This document shows, piece after piece, positions 51,023 through 51,961 of a DNA stretch of 51,961 nucleotides. Each line of letters starts with the position of its first letter. The stretch's first letter is position 1. This DNA comes from Caballeronia choica (lineage in GTDB: Bacteria > Pseudomonadota > Gammaproteobacteria > Burkholderiales > Burkholderiaceae): NCBI RefSeq assembly GCF_001544535.1, contig NZ_FCON02000052.1, positions 1 to 51,961 of the forward strand, written 5' to 3'. The translations under genes and the position numbers were made by a program. The notes under the pieces were generated by a model, which did not search any database, was not told the DNA's origin, and saw only the letters and a list, made by a program, of their open reading frames with translations.

Positions 51023-51961
51023 TCACTCGAAATTTGCCTGATGCTCGCCAAACTTTTTGCCAGAGGTGAAGCGTATGGCGAGGATGAACGCAACGGCCGA
51101 AACCAGCGACACCACAAGCACGGTCCATTCGACAGCTACATAGTTGCCGCTCGCCGTCCAGATTGCCGCAGCCGAGATCGGTGCGATGCCCTTGGCAATG
51201 TTCGAAGGCATCGATAGCAGTCCGCTCACGGCTCCATAGCCTTCCGTCCACAACACGTCCTGCACGATCGTCCCGCGCAGGATTGTCATCATCCCGTTTG
51301 CGCCGCCGTAGACGACTGCGAACAGGATCAACAATACTGGTGACGTGCCTGCGCACATGAGCACAAGAACCGACGCCGAAAAGGCCGTCGTGATCACCAG
51401 CCCGACAACTGAAGGACGGACGTTACGGCCGATCGTGAACCAAAGCACGCGCGCGAGAACCTGCGCCGGACCAACGACCGCCATTGTGGCCAGAATCAGT
51501 GCCGGCGGCACCCGCCGTTCCGCCATGAGCGGTACCAGGTGGAAGGTTAGCGCCGCAAATGTCGCATAGTAGGCGGTGAAGCACACAGCCAGCGCCCAGA
51601 ATGTCGGCGTACGTAGGGCGCGCCCGGTTGCCGCCGCATTGGTCGCCTTCAGCGTGGCCTTGTAGTCCCGATCGTCTTCGCGGGGCGCATCGCGGCCGAT
51701 TGCGAAGATATGGATGGGAAGGCAGATCGCCAGATTAAAGCCCGCGAGTGCGAGAAGCGCGTCGCGCCATTGAAGACGATCGACCAAAACCTGTGTCAGT
51801 GGGATAAAGACGGTACTGGCGAAACCTGCTACCAGCGTGACCAACGTAATCCTTGTGCGAAAGCTGCGGGGAAAGTCTCGCGTGATCACTGCGAAAACCG
51901 GATCGTATAGCGTCGCGGCCATTGCGACACCGAGGCCGATCCAGACGACGAATAGCGTTAC
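51023..51961 (-). CDS. MFS transporter, 5' end outside the window
   Basis: The last 312 residues of a major facilitator superfamily transporter. The frame stays open to the window edge, beginning VTLFVVWIGLGVAMAATLYD, so the first about 90 residues lie beyond. About ten hydrophobic segments are visible with typical MFS loops, such as VDRLQWRDALLALAGFNLAI and the PSNIAKGIAPISAAAIWTAS near the end. Its placement directly before an ArsN2-like gene suggests arsenic or organoarsenic export, although the sequence itself only supports a generic transporter. Confidence 0.85.
   Translation of the reverse strand, partial: VTLFVVWIGLGVAMAATLYDPVFAVITRDFPRSFRTRITLVTLVAGFASTVFIPLTQVLVDRLQWRDALLALAGFNLAICLPIHIFAIGRDAPREDDRDYKATLKATNAAATGRALRTPTFWALAVCFTAYYATFAALTFHLVPLMAERRVPPALILATMAVVGPAQVLARVLWFTIGRNVRPSVVGLVITTAFSASVLVLMCAGTSPVLLILFAVVYGGANGMMTILRGTIVQDVLWTEGYGAVSGLLSMPSNIAKGIAPISAAAIWTASGNYVAVEWTVLVVSLVSAVAFILAIRFTSGKKFGEHQANFE

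Overview
The window looks like a piece of a large plasmid (or plasmid-like secondary replicon) of a high-GC betaproteobacterium in the Burkholderia/Paraburkholderia/Caballeronia group. The reasons are GC-rich codon use, small proteins typical of that group (DUF2970, DUF2909, DUF3717 and the short proteins usually auto-labelled 'Fis family regulator'), a RepA-type initiator, and a nearly complete VirB/VirD4-type conjugation locus. All calls come from reading the sequence; no database search was run.

Layout. 0-7 kb holds accessory metabolic genes: a SnoaL-like protein, an NAD-type isocitrate dehydrogenase, small membrane proteins DUF2970 and DUF2909, YjdM/PhnA, and long gene-poor stretches. 8-14.5 kb has a ParE-type toxin-antitoxin operon, a SEC-C protein, a DUF6933 protein, a frameshifted gene and a large membrane patatin-like lipase. 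14.5-19.7 kb is a mobile-element graveyard: an IS3-type transposase remnant, a 5'-truncated tyrosine integrase, an intact serine recombinase with a small zinc-ribbon partner, strong terminators and broken ORFs. 19.7-24.4 kb carries MnmH (SelU) and a compact five-gene cassette ending in a LuxR-type regulator overlapped by an AlkB-like membrane di-iron hydroxylase.

24.4-42.5 kb is one long conjugation region. Two divergent ribbon-helix-helix regulators flank a consensus promoter covered by two palindromes. There follow a perfect hairpin, then virB2-B3-B4, small ORFs, B5, two candidate exclusion or lipoprotein genes, B6, B8, an extra VirB9-N-like gene, B9, B10, B11, B1, TrbM, an exported phospholipase D-family protein, a coiled-coil protein, the VirD4-type coupling protein and a DUF1173 protein. 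No relaxase is visible here. 42.5-44 kb is the replication module: an apparent antisense RNA of about 84 nt on the minus strand, a leader ORF overlapping the repA start, repA, and a perfect DnaA box downstream.

44.6-47.3 kb has a collapsed DUF262 (GmrSD-like) gene next to an intact PD-(D/E)XK-like nuclease gene, suggesting a worn defence patch. 48-50 kb encodes three exported proteins (one frameshifted, one DUF2092, one repeat-rich). The right edge carries an ArsN2-like acetyltransferase and a truncated MFS transporter on the minus strand.

The most notable signals are the repA antisense RNA, the RHH operator/promoter architecture that probably governs the conjugation operon, the LuxR/AlkB-like cassette, an in-frame stop inside a small T4SS membrane gene, and the decayed DUF262 gene.
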